DNA from: Microbulbifer okhotskensis
GTDB taxonomy: Bacteria; Pseudomonadota; Gammaproteobacteria; Pseudomonadales; Cellvibrionaceae
Direction: 5' to 3'
DNA length: 46,641 nt
Assembly (NCBI RefSeq): GCF_023895975.1
Contig: NZ_JALBWM010000029.1
Span: 1-46,641, forward strand
Positions within the stretch are counted from its first letter, which is position 1. Each line of letters starts with the position of its first letter. The notes below the pieces were generated by a model that saw nothing but the letters and a program-made list of their open reading frames with translations, ran no database searches and had not been told where the DNA came from. A program made the position numbers and the translations under genes. Of the stretch, positions 1 through 8,902 are shown one piece after another.

Positions 1-55
1 ACCAGATACGCTACTTTCTTTCAAACCCTCAAACACCAGATTCGGTTATAACTCT
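1..55. repeat. Direct repeat copy A (pairs with 1447-1500)
   Basis: This stretch matches 1447-1500 at roughly 80-85% by eye. Both begin ACCAGATACG and both contain AACACCAGATT followed by GGTTATAACTC. The second copy abuts a broken IS30-like transposase and the two copies bracket a broken IS256-like transposase, so they are probably ends or leftover pieces of the same kind of mobile element. I cannot name the element. Confidence 0.6.
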
Positions 56-230
56 GGTAGGTACGGACAGACAGATACCTGCCTAGGGGGGCAGGAGCTG
101 ATTGTGGAGGGGATGGTTAAGACGTCAGTGCGGTATCATCGGGGATAGTTAAGGGCGCAAGATTGGGGAAAAGTAATTTTCATTATAAATCAGCAAGTTA
201 CATTTTTGTGTGCGAAATACTGACAGTGTT

Positions 231-264
231 GAGGTCAGCGGTTCGATCCCGCTTAACTCCACTA
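231..264 (+). other. 3' fragment of tRNA-Ala (T-arm plus acceptor end), probable attachment-site relic
   Basis: The 34 bases carry the variable loop AGGTC, a perfect T-stem and loop (AGCGG TTCGATC CCGCT), the acceptor strand TAACTCC and an ACTA end, as in the 3' half of bacterial tRNA-Ala. The bases upstream do not form an anticodon stem, and no matching 5' acceptor strand (GGAGTTA-like) is found at the right distance, so this is not a whole tRNA gene. tRNA 3' ends of this length are typical crossover sites of integrative elements. No integrase is in the window. It could alternatively be debris from a 16S-23S spacer. Confidence 0.6.
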
Positions 265-807
265 AATTTCTCAAGGGTTGCGGAGGAAGGGAGGCCGAAT
301 CCTACTATTGTGCACGTAAGCCCGTACACAAATTCAGGGGTATAAGAAGAGAGCCTTATCGGTGCTTTTGTCGTCTTAAGCTAGGGGCGTCAAGTTTTAT
401 TTTACTCCTAATTCTCTGTGTGAAAGTTGAATTGGTGGCACGCTTATACGTCCTTTTTTCTTTTTTTATTGCCTGGCAGGCCTTTTGTCCTTCGTGCAGC
501 AAGAGCTATAGGGTGCCCTTTAGTGGTTGGTGCGCCTTTGTACCGCTTTCAGTTTCCTAAAGCTTGTTATTGCTTTTCCTGGATTTGGTTCGAGAAATAT
601 AACTTTTAATTAATTGTTACCCGCTGGAATTTTTGGTGGGTAAACGAGAGTCGCTTATGTTGACAAACTAGCCCTGTCATGTATGGTCTTTGACTTTTCC
701 TGAGCAATGTAACTTGAGTATATGGCTTAGTAGGTAGCGATAATTTGATGATTTGATGATTTGATATAGTTTACTCTACTTCAGAGAAACCCTATTAAGC
801 TATTGCA

Positions 808-1313
808 GCCCATTCTTTGTGAGCGAATAATTTCGCTATTAGGTAACTTTTCACCTTGTGCGTTTGCGCCAATGACAACCAGAGCACAGAGCTTACTCTC
901 TTCTGAACGCGGGCCGCGATATATGCCGTCTACCCAAAAATAAACCCAGCGATCTATATTCAGCCCCCGCTTCCGCCGTGCCTCGTATTCTTGCTTCCAC
1001 TGACTTTTAAGCGTGACACGTTACTGGCCGACGAGCCTTTCGCTTCCGGGCCAGCCAGAATTGTCAGGGCATCTTCCAGGGTCCAAGCTTTACGCACATA
1101 TGGCGGCACTAATGCGGAACGGAAGGTTACAGGCTTGCCGTCTTTACTACGTCCCTTTGGCACTTTCACCACAAGCGGGCCAATGCCAGTCTGAATATCG
1201 CGCACAAGTAGGTGGCCACTGCGCACAACAACCGCGCGGCCATCGTCTAAACGATACTCACGGAAACTATCCATAAAAGTGGATAATTCAGCTTCTACTG
1301 TCTGCTGAAGTAG
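808..1313 (-). pseudogene. IS256-family (mutator-type) transposase, N-terminal half, broken
   Basis: Read on the minus strand from about 1313, the translation has the family's N-terminal signature: VEAELSTF, then EYRLDDGRAVVVR, DIQTGIGPLVVKVPK, RSKDGKPVTFRSALVPPYVR. Compared with the family, about 20 residues are missing after PPYVRK (the WLYLKG-STGEM stretch). A one-base loss near 1010 then shifts the frame. In the new frame the protein continues SQWKQEYEARRKRGLNIDRW, VYFWVDGIYRGPRSEE and LCALVVIGANAQGEK, which contains the first catalytic aspartate (VDGIY). It stops matching at about 847. The next residues of the family are found on the opposite strand at 1791-1906. It is a non-functional relic. 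Confidence 0.85.
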
Positions 1314-1446
1314 TTATCGTGCTCCCCTGCATAGAATTTCGGTTAGCGGATCGATCATCTCATTCCCATCTGAAAACTCGACAATGGTATTCTTGTCCAT
1401 GGTGGCATATCCCTTGGTTAGCTGACTGTTTGGCGACAACAAATCA

Positions 1447-1500
1447 ACCAGATACGTCGCTCTTTTTCAAATTCCTAAACACCAGATTTGGTTATAACTC
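1447..1500. repeat. Direct repeat copy B (pairs with 1-55)
   Basis: This is the second copy of the repeat described at 1-55. It ends inside or directly beside the IS30-like fragment read on the minus strand, so it probably belongs to that element rather than to the IS256 relic. Confidence 0.6.
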
Positions 1501-1700
1501 CGCGCTCCGTGCCGCCACTGCAGCATCTGTCGGTGAACGCTTTCCGCACTGTAAGATCTACAGCGGTTTAGCTCGCGGGAAACGGTTTTGTTGGAACGAT
1601 TGAGCTGTTGTGAAATGGCTCAGGCTGAATAGCTCTGTCCGCTGAGGACTTCGATCTGGTCTCGTTGTTTCTGGGTCAGCTGGCTGGTATGGGTTCCCAT
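1501..1700 (-). pseudogene. IS30-like transposase N-terminus, interrupted
   Basis: On the minus strand an ATG at 1700 opens MGTHTSQLTQKQRDQIEVL, a typical IS30-family start with a helix-turn-helix region. A TGA follows at codon 27. The same frame continues after the stop as AISQQLNRSNKTVSRELNRC and SYSAESVHRQ, matching the second part of the HTH_38 region (family pattern: I-x-LxRSxxTISREL). The frame ends near 1500 and nothing of the DDE catalytic domain is seen. It lies between the two IS256 pieces, so it may have inserted there or been brought in by the rearrangement. Confidence 0.7.
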
Positions 1701-1790
1701 GGGGTTCCTGGCTTGTTTGTGTGGAAGCTAACCAGCCTACCAGCTGGCCTCCTTCGCTATTGCCAAGTGTGTCGGTTGTTGCGGGAATCT

Positions 1791-1906
1791 AGGAAGCACT
1801 TTCTTGCTATTGAAGATGGGGAGCACGAATCGACACTCAGCTGGAAAAGCGTATTGGACAAACTGAAAGAGCGCGGGATGAATGCACCAGAATTGACAAT
1901 AGCTCT
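1791..1906 (+). pseudogene. IS256-family transposase, internal piece, inverted relative to 808-1313
   Basis: The plus-strand frame reads RKHFLAIEDGEHESTLSWK followed by LDKLKERGMNAPELTIA. In the IS256 family this directly follows the ...VVIGANAQGEK stretch that ends the minus-strand piece at about 847. The two pieces are therefore consecutive parts of one gene now pointing in opposite directions. The match stops at about 1906, and an 8-bp inverted repeat (CTACTTCA at 1905-1912, TGAAGTAG at 1930-1937) follows. The rest of the catalytic domain is not in the window. Confidence 0.75.
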
Positions 1907-2110
1907 ACTTCAGTTATTGCGTAGTAATTTGAAGTAGTGCCGCTTTAATATAAAGTAATCCCCGTGCTTACGGTGAGTAGACCGCTCCCCGTGGGTGACC
2001 AGTGTAAGCTAAAGCTTGGACATGGAAGAGGGGGCTCAATTTACTTTTTAATGAAAAGGATTTCTCGCCCTGCAGGGTGACTCCATATAGCTGCAATAAG
2101 GTGAATATTG

Positions 2111-2764
2111 ATGCAAGAGCAAGAACTACGGTCTATGGCAAGTCAGCTTTCATGTCCCAAAGGCGACGCAGGGGTTGACTTTGGTAATAAAATGAACGAA
2201 CTCAATCAATTTATTACGGCTAAAGCGATTGAGAAATTATCAGCAAAGAAGTCTGAATCAATCGTCGAAATCGGACCAGGCAATGGCTCTCTTTCCGTGT
2301 CAATGCTGGATGCTTTGGGAGTTGATGGTCATTATTTGGGTATTGAATTGTCAGAAACAATGGCAGCTGAACTTCATCGAACACTGGCCGGCAAGCCATG
2401 CCGTGTGGGTGTGGTTTGTGATGACTGCCTAGGGGTAAAGCTAGAGTCTGGAAGTGTAGATGGCATTATGGGGGTAAATGTTCTGTACTTTATTGAGGAT
2501 CCGGTTAAATTTTTCATGCATATAATCGACTGGATGAAACCGGATGGCCGGGCAGTATTTGCGGTTCGCTCTGACAAAGCACTAAAAGGACTTCCGTTCA
2601 CTCAGTATGGATTTAAAGTTCGTAGTACCGATGAGATTGAGTTACACATGAATAGGGCTGGATTTACTTCTATCGAATCCATGATTTTTGAGGAGGGAGT
2701 GGCACCTTTTGGAGATACTATGATAGCTGTCGATTCTGTAATCCTGGTGGCAAAAAAATCATAG
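2111..2764 (+). CDS. Class I SAM-dependent methyltransferase
   Basis: The 217-residue product has the Rossmann-type SAM-binding motif I near residues 50-62 (IVEIGPGNGSLS), an acidic residue at the end of the next strand (LGIELSE), and a motif-II-like VDGIMGVNVLYFI. This is the usual Methyltransf_11/25 layout, and the length is normal for a small stand-alone methyltransferase. I take ATG 2111 as the start rather than TTG 2108, because AAGGTG lies 8-13 bases upstream. The substrate cannot be told from sequence. It is the only intact gene in the decayed first 4.4 kb and has no operon partner. It could be a cargo gene of the element whose IS relics surround it. Confidence 0.8.
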   Translation: MQEQELRSMASQLSCPKGDAGVDFGNKMNELNQFITAKAIEKLSAKKSESIVEIGPGNGSLSVSMLDALGVDGHYLGIELSETMAAELHRTLAGKPCRVGVVCDDCLGVKLESGSVDGIMGVNVLYFIEDPVKFFMHIIDWMKPDGRAVFAVRSDKALKGLPFTQYGFKVRSTDEIELHMNRAGFTSIESMIFEEGVAPFGDTMIAVDSVILVAKKS

Positions 2765-4425
2765 AGGTAGCATAGTATACGTATCCACTGAATCTTTATT
2801 GTACGTTTTTTGTGCTATCTTTTTCGGTGTGGGATTTAAGGAGGAATTTGCAAGGACGTTCTCCACTTAAAGCTTCCCTTTTCAAAATATCCTGCCGGTA
2901 CCCCGACCATCTCGTCAAATGGGAATTTCGTCGCAAGCTGTCCCCGGTCTGGACCACCTCTATGACCTAGGTCATACCTGACGCCCGGTGGGCAGCAAGA
3001 CTGTACCTTGGTACGTTGTTTTATAGAAAATTCAAGGCTGGGGCAGAATGATCCTTTCCGGCACCTTGGCCGCAAAGCCAATCAGTTCTCTGGCTGGGAG
3101 TGGATCAGCGCGATCTGGGTAAAGGTGATAACGGCCTGATGCGTGAGGCAGCCAAGCAGTACAAACCAGTTTGGGTAATCGTTACGAGCCTATTTGCTCA
3201 CTTTTGGCGCGCCCTTGTCTCCAGTGGTTTCTGTAGAAGAGCGACATTTGCTTGGCTTGCTTGAGTGCGATTTTCTATTGCGCGGTGGTCGTATTGCCTG
3301 AATTACTATGTTAGCTGCTGGCCTATAAGAGGAGGGGGTTAATAGCAAAGGATGCGGTAGTTCAACTACATCATGCCATCAGATTTGAGGAGCCCAGCCA
3401 TGTCACACCCTATGCCAATCACCCTGCCGAAATCGAACCTTGTCTATTTTCGAAACTTGTGGCGTTACTAATCAACGCAACGAGATCGACTAGTGTTGCC
3501 TTGGTCCCAAAAATCGAGGGTACTGGATGTCCCAAGTGCCCAACATTTGGAAAGTCGAAATAGAACCACATTTTGCATTACCGGATAGTAAATAATCCAG
3601 AGAGCTACTGTTTGCAAGTTGCGGTTTTGTGGGAGGGTATGAAAGCCCGTCATCAGAAGACAATATTGGATTGTGGGAGTTGATCTTAATGCTTGCCTGG
3701 GGCGGTCATGTGGTTTCGGAGCACCTGTGTAGAAAGGAGGCAGTCTCGGTGAATGAGAGGCCTTGCTGGTGCACAGTTGTGGATCACTGCTTGCCTGAAT
3801 GTGTTCGCTGGTAAAGTGGTACTGGAGTTCCCCCAGTGGTTAATTTTCTTGACTACTACTTGCCCTCAATTGGGTGGGCGGTTGCGAAAAATATACATTT
3901 TTGCTTATAATTCAATGGGTTATATTATTATTTGGTGGGGGTTATTGGGCGCTGCGATTTGATCTGGCCAAGCCCCACCAGAATCACCTGACTTTTACAG
4001 TGAAAAGTTGATTGTTATATGACCCCTATTGGGCGCTTGGTTGCTCCTATATTTCTGACGCGGCTGTGGAATCAGAGTTTTTGCTGAATGGTGACCAATC
4101 CTGGAGGGGAGAGCTGAGGGTATTGTTTAGTATGGGGCGCTATCTGCTAAACTGCTGGGGGCAACGTAATGGCACGTAATTGATTGGGAATGACGCCACA
4201 AATGGGCTGCGATAGGATGCGGCGCTGATTATAGTGAGCGTTGGCGCATTGAGGCGAATTCGCGTATAGGAAATTTGGTCCACGGCAGTAGTCACTGTGG
4301 AATGACCAGGCACGCCAGCTTTGTTTGAAAAATTGACCCTCCCGGATAAATTTGAACTAATTGTCCCAGTTTCTTCTTTAGTTATGGAAGCGACGGGTTC
4401 ACATATTCCCAAGAAATAGACTGTT
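2765..4425. other. 1.66-kb stretch with no recognisable gene, upstream of the capsule operon
   Basis: Only short open frames without family resemblance occur here. A plus-strand frame from about 3103 to 3268 (containing GDNGLMREAAKQYKPVW) looks protein-like but has no start or partner I recognise. A second frame ends at 4417 with KLTLPDKFELIVPV and a stop 6 bases before kpsM, and may be the tail of a lost gene. The capsule operon's promoter should lie here. I found no JUMPStart/ops core (GGCGGTAG). Confidence 0.5.
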
Positions 4426-5217
4426 ATGGGTTCCTCCGTTCAACCTTCTGCATGGCAGATCCAGCGAGATGTAATCTACGCGCTATTGGTGCGTGAGATG
4501 AAAACCCGCTTTGGTAAATGGCGACTGGGTTATGCCTGGGTGCTGCTTGAGCCAGCGTTGCATATTATGGTGTTGGTGACAATATTCAGCCTAATTAGGG
4601 ATGATTTTTATCCTGGCGTGCCTACCGCTCTATTTATGCTCGGGGGTATTGCGCCTTTTCTCTTTTTTAGTCACTGTTTCAGTAAGGGCTTGGCGGCTGT
4701 AGTGTCAAACCGGGGGCTATTCAATTATCGCCAGCTAAGGCCCTTTGATGCTGTCCTAAGCCGTGTATTTTTGGAATTTGCTATTTATTTAGCCGCGCTT
4801 GTGGCTTTATTGAGTGTGCTGGCATGGTTTGGTGTTTCAACCGATTTCAATAATTTCTTGCTTTTGGTGGCAGTAAATTTCTTCTTCTTCTTCTTCTGCT
4901 TGGGGCTCAGTTTGGCGCTCTGTGTTGTAGGAGAGAAGTTTCCCGAAGTGGCAAAGTTTTCACCAATGCTGATTCGGCCTTTGTACTTTATGTCGGGAGT
5001 GTTCTTTTCTTTGGAGCAGGTGCCAAAGGAATATCATACCTACTTGGTATGGAACCCGCTGCTGCATGTGATTGAGCTGACCCGGGAGGGGTTATTTACC
5101 AACTACCAGGGGATGTTTGGCGATCTGGCTTATCTGGGCTTTGCTTCGGTATCGACGCTCGCTTTTGGTCTGCTGTGCTACCGAGCTTATTGGCGCGATC
5201 TGGTAAGAAGCCAGTGA
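4426..5217 (+). CDS. kpsM: Capsule polysaccharide ABC exporter, permease KpsM
   Basis: This is the inner-membrane permease of the ABC-2 type capsule exporter; with KpsT it moves the lipid-linked polysaccharide across the inner membrane. The 263 residues match the family's usual ~258-265. The N-terminal cytoplasmic part has the family-typical VREMKTRFGKWRLGYAW, followed by about six membrane segments and the LIRPLYFMSGVFFSLEQVP loop near residues 184-202. A run of six TTC codons (4879-4896) encodes six consecutive phenylalanines in one membrane segment. The start ATG 4426 has no strong ribosome-binding site. The stop overlaps the GTG start of kpsT, indicating coupled translation. It is the first gene of the capsule cluster. 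Confidence 0.95.
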   Translation: MGSSVQPSAWQIQRDVIYALLVREMKTRFGKWRLGYAWVLLEPALHIMVLVTIFSLIRDDFYPGVPTALFMLGGIAPFLFFSHCFSKGLAAVVSNRGLFNYRQLRPFDAVLSRVFLEFAIYLAALVALLSVLAWFGVSTDFNNFLLLVAVNFFFFFFCLGLSLALCVVGEKFPEVAKFSPMLIRPLYFMSGVFFSLEQVPKEYHTYLVWNPLLHVIELTREGLFTNYQGMFGDLAYLGFASVSTLAFGLLCYRAYWRDLVRSQ

Positions 5218-5924
5218 TTAAGTTAGAGAATCTGACAAAATCTTACCGAACCCCGCATGGCCGGAAAGTGCTGTTTCAGAATGTGAATGCGATTTTCCCC
5301 GAGGGAAAGAATATCGGTATTCTGGGTCGCAATGGAGCGGGCAAATCAACCCTGTTGCGTATTATGGGGGGGATTGATTATCCAGATTCGGGGCGGGTAG
5401 TTACGGATCAGAGAATCTCCTGGCCTATGGGGCTGTCTGGCGGTTTCCAGAGCAGTATGACGGGGCGTGAGAATGTGGCTTTTGTCTGCGGTATCCATGG
5501 TATCTGGGGGAGGGCGCAACGCAGGGTAATGGATAGGGTCCAGGATTTTGCAGAGATAGGTAACTACTTCGATGTGCCTGTAAAGAGCTATTCGTCCGGG
5601 ATGCGCTCCCGCCTCGCCTTTGGCCTTAGTATCGCGGTAGATTTTGATCTCTATTTGGTAGATGAGGTGATGTCAGTGGGGGATGCACACTTTAAAAGAA
5701 AGTGCGAAGAAATTATCGCGGAAAAACGTAAGATCTCCTCCTTTATTATTGTGGCACATGCGATGCCGCTACTTAGGAAAAATTGTGATGTAGGTATTTA
5801 TCTGGAGTCCGGTGGCCTCACAATTTTTGATACGGTGGATGAGGCTATCGAGCTATATAAGGGTGAACAACCCAAGCCTCAATCTCGGAGTGGGGCTACT
5901 ACCCCCCCTGCTGTGAATGCATAA
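5214..5924 (+). CDS. kpsT: Capsule polysaccharide ABC exporter, ATP-binding protein KpsT
   Basis: This is the ATPase partner of KpsM. The GTG at 5214 overlaps the kpsM stop (GTGA) and gives VIKLENLTKSYRTPHGRKV, exactly where KpsT proteins begin. A TTG at 5175 would add 13 residues unlike the family. The protein has 236 residues. Walker A is GRNGAGKST, the ABC signature is the short YSSGM form used by polysaccharide exporters, Walker B is LYLVDE with the catalytic glutamate, and the switch histidine lies in IVAHA. The C-terminal tail is short, so there is no added carbohydrate-binding domain of the Wzt type. The next gene, kpsE, follows after 9 bases. Confidence 0.95.
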   Translation: MIKLENLTKSYRTPHGRKVLFQNVNAIFPEGKNIGILGRNGAGKSTLLRIMGGIDYPDSGRVVTDQRISWPMGLSGGFQSSMTGRENVAFVCGIHGIWGRAQRRVMDRVQDFAEIGNYFDVPVKSYSSGMRSRLAFGLSIAVDFDLYLVDEVMSVGDAHFKRKCEEIIAEKRKISSFIIVAHAMPLLRKNCDVGIYLESGGLTIFDTVDEAIELYKGEQPKPQSRSGATTPPAVNA

Positions 5925-5933
5925 GAGTTGATT

Positions 5934-7172
5934 ATGGACGTTAAAGACCGGCTCGTCGAAGAACAAAGACAAGTTCAACGCACCGACAAGAATAACCCTG
6001 AGAATTTTTATGCGAAGGCGTTGCGCCCTTTCGGGAATTTAATCCGCAAAGGGGGGGGGCAGGGTTCGCTAATAAATCGCCACCAGCGCCTGGTGGGCAT
6101 TGGTCTGATCGTTGTGTTGCCTCTTTTCGTGGTAAGTGCTTACTACCTGTTCTGGGTTTCTGAGCGCTATGTGAGCAGTACACAGCTGATAGTGAAGGAT
6201 AGTGCCTCGTCCCAGGCGGCCTCGCCGGCATTAGGTTTTTTACTCCCAGGCATGGGGGGGGATAACCAGGATGCTTTTCTGGTCGTGAACTATATCCAGT
6301 CTTTGGATATGGCCCTGTATTTGAATGAAAAGTTGAAGTTGGCCGAGTACTACAAAAGCACCGACCATGATCTCTTTTCACGCCTGCCTGCAGATGCTAC
6401 TCAGGAAGATTACCTGGAGTATTACCGCGATCGTATTGGCGTTGGCCACGATGAAGTCACAGGAATCATTACAATAGAAATGCAGGCCTTTGATTCTGCC
6501 TTTGCGAAGCAGCTTATAGAAACGGTCACCCAAAAATCCGAGGACTTTGTCAATGCGGTAAGTAACCAATTGGCGGATAAGCAGGTTGCCTTTGTCCAGA
6601 GTGAGGTAGAGCTGGCACAAGGCAAATTGCGCACTGCCAAGCAGCAAATCCTCGACTTTCAGAATAGCCATAAGCTAGTAAGCCCAGAAGAGCTAACTAA
6701 AGGCATCAGCACTATTATCCAAGGGTTGGAAGTGCGTCTGGCGGAGCAGCGGGCAAAGCTTACGGCAGCAAAGACCTACTTGAATGCTGGGTCTTCGCAG
6801 ATAATCTCAATGCAAGCGGACATTGACGCTCTGGGCAGTCAAATTGAACTGGAGAGGGTCCGCTTGGTAGGTATCGGTGAGGAGGAGGGGGAGCAGAGAC
6901 TTAACACCCTGGGTGCATACTTCCAGAATCTGGAGCTGGACCTGCAATTCGCGACGGATGCCTATGGAGCCTCTCTAAAAGCATTGGAAGCGGCACGTAT
7001 GGAGGCTTCCGGTAAGCTAAAGCACTTAATGGTGGTAACACAGCCATCGATGGCAGAGGAAGCGGAATATCCACATAAGCTTTACAATCTTGCCAGCCTG
7101 GCAGTCATTCTATTAATGCTATATGGCATTGGGAAGATGCTCGTCGTCACTATTCGTGAGCACAGAATGTAG
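5934..7172 (+). CDS. kpsE: Capsule export inner-membrane adaptor KpsE (polysaccharide co-polymerase)
   Basis: KpsE spans the periplasm to link the KpsMT transporter to the outer-membrane channel KpsD. The 412-residue protein has one membrane segment near residues 51-73, a long periplasmic part with coiled-coil-like stretches (about 200-330), and a second membrane segment near 385-405, which is the PCP-3 layout. ATG 5934 is chosen over TTG 5928 because AAGAG sits 7 bases upstream. The coding sequence holds two long G tracts, nine Gs at 6051-6059 and eight Gs at 6254-6261. Both encode glycines with the frame intact here, but a one-base slip would truncate the protein. Confidence 0.93.
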   Translation: MDVKDRLVEEQRQVQRTDKNNPENFYAKALRPFGNLIRKGGGQGSLINRHQRLVGIGLIVVLPLFVVSAYYLFWVSERYVSSTQLIVKDSASSQAASPALGFLLPGMGGDNQDAFLVVNYIQSLDMALYLNEKLKLAEYYKSTDHDLFSRLPADATQEDYLEYYRDRIGVGHDEVTGIITIEMQAFDSAFAKQLIETVTQKSEDFVNAVSNQLADKQVAFVQSEVELAQGKLRTAKQQILDFQNSHKLVSPEELTKGISTIIQGLEVRLAEQRAKLTAAKTYLNAGSSQIISMQADIDALGSQIELERVRLVGIGEEEGEQRLNTLGAYFQNLELDLQFATDAYGASLKALEAARMEASGKLKHLMVVTQPSMAEEAEYPHKLYNLASLAVILLMLYGIGKMLVVTIREHRM

Positions 7173-7267
7173 GACGAAAATCGTAGTCGTTTTGCAATAC
7201 ACAATGTAACAGCAGGGCTGAACATCCTTGCCTACTGATAAAATTCCACCTAGAAAGATTGGCACAA

Positions 7268-8902
7268 ATGATTACAGGAAAAATAAAGAGCGTTGGGTTG
7301 GGCCTTGGGCTGCTAGCCTCGGTTGCCTGTATACAGGTCTCAGCATTAGAAACGCAGCTATTGGAAGAGACGGCCTCCTCTGAGATGCCGCAGAGTGGCG
7401 TTCCCGTATTTGGTCAATCGCTCTTTCAGGGAGGGTTCAAAGATCAACCGTTTAGCGGTTTCAACCCGGACTATAGAATTACAATTGGCGACCAAATCAA
7501 CTTGCAGCTTTGGGGGGCTTATAGTTTTAGTGCCTCTTTGCCGGTGGATCCCAAGGGCAATATCTTTATTCCTGAAGTGGGGCCGGTACATGTGGCGGGT
7601 GTTAAAAATGGTGAGCTTAATGATTTTGTATTACGGCACGTAAAACGCGTCTTCAAAAACAATGTACAAGCCTACGCCAATTTGGAAGCCAGCCAGCCAG
7701 TTAAAGTGTTCGTTACTGGATATGTAAACAATCCCGGCCTCTACAACGGTTTTAGTTCTGATTCTATTTTGTACTATCTCGATAGTGCTGGTGGTATAGA
7801 CGCACAGAGTGGCAGTTTTGTTGGCATCAAGGTGGTGCGCCAGGGGGTCTCTATTCAGGTAGTTAATTTGTATAACTTCCTGGTAAAAGGGGAGATGCCA
7901 GCTCTTCAATTACGCAATGGCGATGTAGTAGTGGTAGGCGCCCGCAATGGCTCGGTTACCGTAGAGGGGGCCGTACAACAGGCCGCGCAACTGGAATTTT
8001 CCGGGCCTTATACCCAGCTGGGAGAAATGCTCTTGGTTAGCAAGCCTGACCCCCAGGCCAACTTCGCCCGAATTACACAGGTTATTGATGGTGTCCAGCA
8101 GGCTAATTATCTCCCCCTAGAGGAAGCCTTAACTGCGCGCTTGTATCCCGGGGCTCAGGTAGAGCTGGTGCGTGACAACGATGTGCAGTCTATTTCGATC
8201 CGGGTTTCCGGTGAGCTAGACGGACCGGAAACCTATGTTCTTCCCTATGGTGCAACACTTGATGAGCTTTTGGTTCAACTTAGCTTCCGCAGTAACGGGG
8301 ATAAAAGCTCTATTCAATTGTACCGAAAGAGTGTTGCGGAAAGGCAGCGGGTGGCATTGGATCGCTCCCTTGACGCTTTGCAGATGGAAGTTCTCACCCG
8401 TCAGCCAAATACAGACCTGGAGAAAGCCGCGCAAAAAGATAATGCAATGATGATCCAGAATTTTATCAAACAGGCTCGTAAGCAGGAACCAAGAGGCCAG
8501 GTAGTGATTGCCAATAATCCCAATGCGGCAAGTATGCTGCTGGAAGATGGCGATGAACTTGTGGTACCACTGAAAGCCTCTACGGTGTCAATCGTAGGTG
8601 AGGTCATCTTCCCCACTTCGCTGGTCTATAACAAGAAACGCACACTGGAGGATTATGTTGAGCTGGCCGGCGGTTTTGCCAACAATGCAAATCGCAAGGA
8701 ATTAGTGATTCTGCATCTTGATGGGACCATAAATCGCATTGATGATGGTGATTTTGATAACCGTTTGGGAGATCGTTTGCGCCCGGGAGATGAGATTATG
8801 GTAATGCCAAAGATCCACTCCAGTGAATTGCAAGTAACCAAAGATATTACAGAGATACTTTACCGGATTGCAGTGGGTACAGCCGCTGTTTTGTCTTTCT
8901 GA
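7268..8902 (+). CDS. kpsD: Capsule export outer-membrane/periplasmic channel protein KpsD (Wza/OPX family)
   Basis: This is an outer-membrane polysaccharide export protein that completes the KpsMTED envelope path. It is 544 residues long, close to the ~558 of E. coli KpsD. A Sec signal peptide with likely cleavage after VSA is followed by a poly_export domain (DYRITIGDQINLQLWG near residue 70) and then SLBB-type domains (VFVTGYVNNPGLY, ISIRVSGELDGPETYVLPYG, VSIVGEVIFPTSLVYN). The cysteine near the signal end sits in SVAC, a poor lipobox, which fits KpsD rather than lipoprotein Wza. ATG 7268 is preferred over TTG 7259 because AGAAAG lies 10 bases upstream. The gap to kpsE is 95 bases. Confidence 0.92.
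   Translation: MITGKIKSVGLGLGLLASVACIQVSALETQLLEETASSEMPQSGVPVFGQSLFQGGFKDQPFSGFNPDYRITIGDQINLQLWGAYSFSASLPVDPKGNIFIPEVGPVHVAGVKNGELNDFVLRHVKRVFKNNVQAYANLEASQPVKVFVTGYVNNPGLYNGFSSDSILYYLDSAGGIDAQSGSFVGIKVVRQGVSIQVVNLYNFLVKGEMPALQLRNGDVVVVGARNGSVTVEGAVQQAAQLEFSGPYTQLGEMLLVSKPDPQANFARITQVIDGVQQANYLPLEEALTARLYPGAQVELVRDNDVQSISIRVSGELDGPETYVLPYGATLDELLVQLSFRSNGDKSSIQLYRKSVAERQRVALDRSLDALQMEVLTRQPNTDLEKAAQKDNAMMIQNFIKQARKQEPRGQVVIANNPNAASMLLEDGDELVVPLKASTVSIVGEVIFPTSLVYNKKRTLEDYVELAGGFANNANRKELVILHLDGTINRIDDGDFDNRLGDRLRPGDEIMVMPKIHSSELQVTKDITEILYRIAVGTAAVLSF

Noticed and set aside
210..560. 116-codon plus-strand frame over the tRNA-Ala fragment
   Set aside because: It reads through RNA-derived bases, lacks a ribosome-binding site, and has no family likeness.
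660..687. TTGACA-N16-TATGGT promoter-like sequence
   Set aside because: It is a fair sigma-70 match, but no gene follows it and the region is degenerate, so it carries no clear meaning.
742..765. ATTTGATG repeat of three copies
   Set aside because: It is short, lies in decayed DNA, and has no adjacent gene to affect.
4140..4412. 90-codon minus-strand frame before kpsM
   Set aside because: There is no ribosome-binding site or recognisable domain, and it is probably chance in decayed DNA.
5941..6381. 146-codon frame opposite kpsE
   Set aside because: It is a shadow of kpsE with a basic, proline-rich composition and no homology seen.
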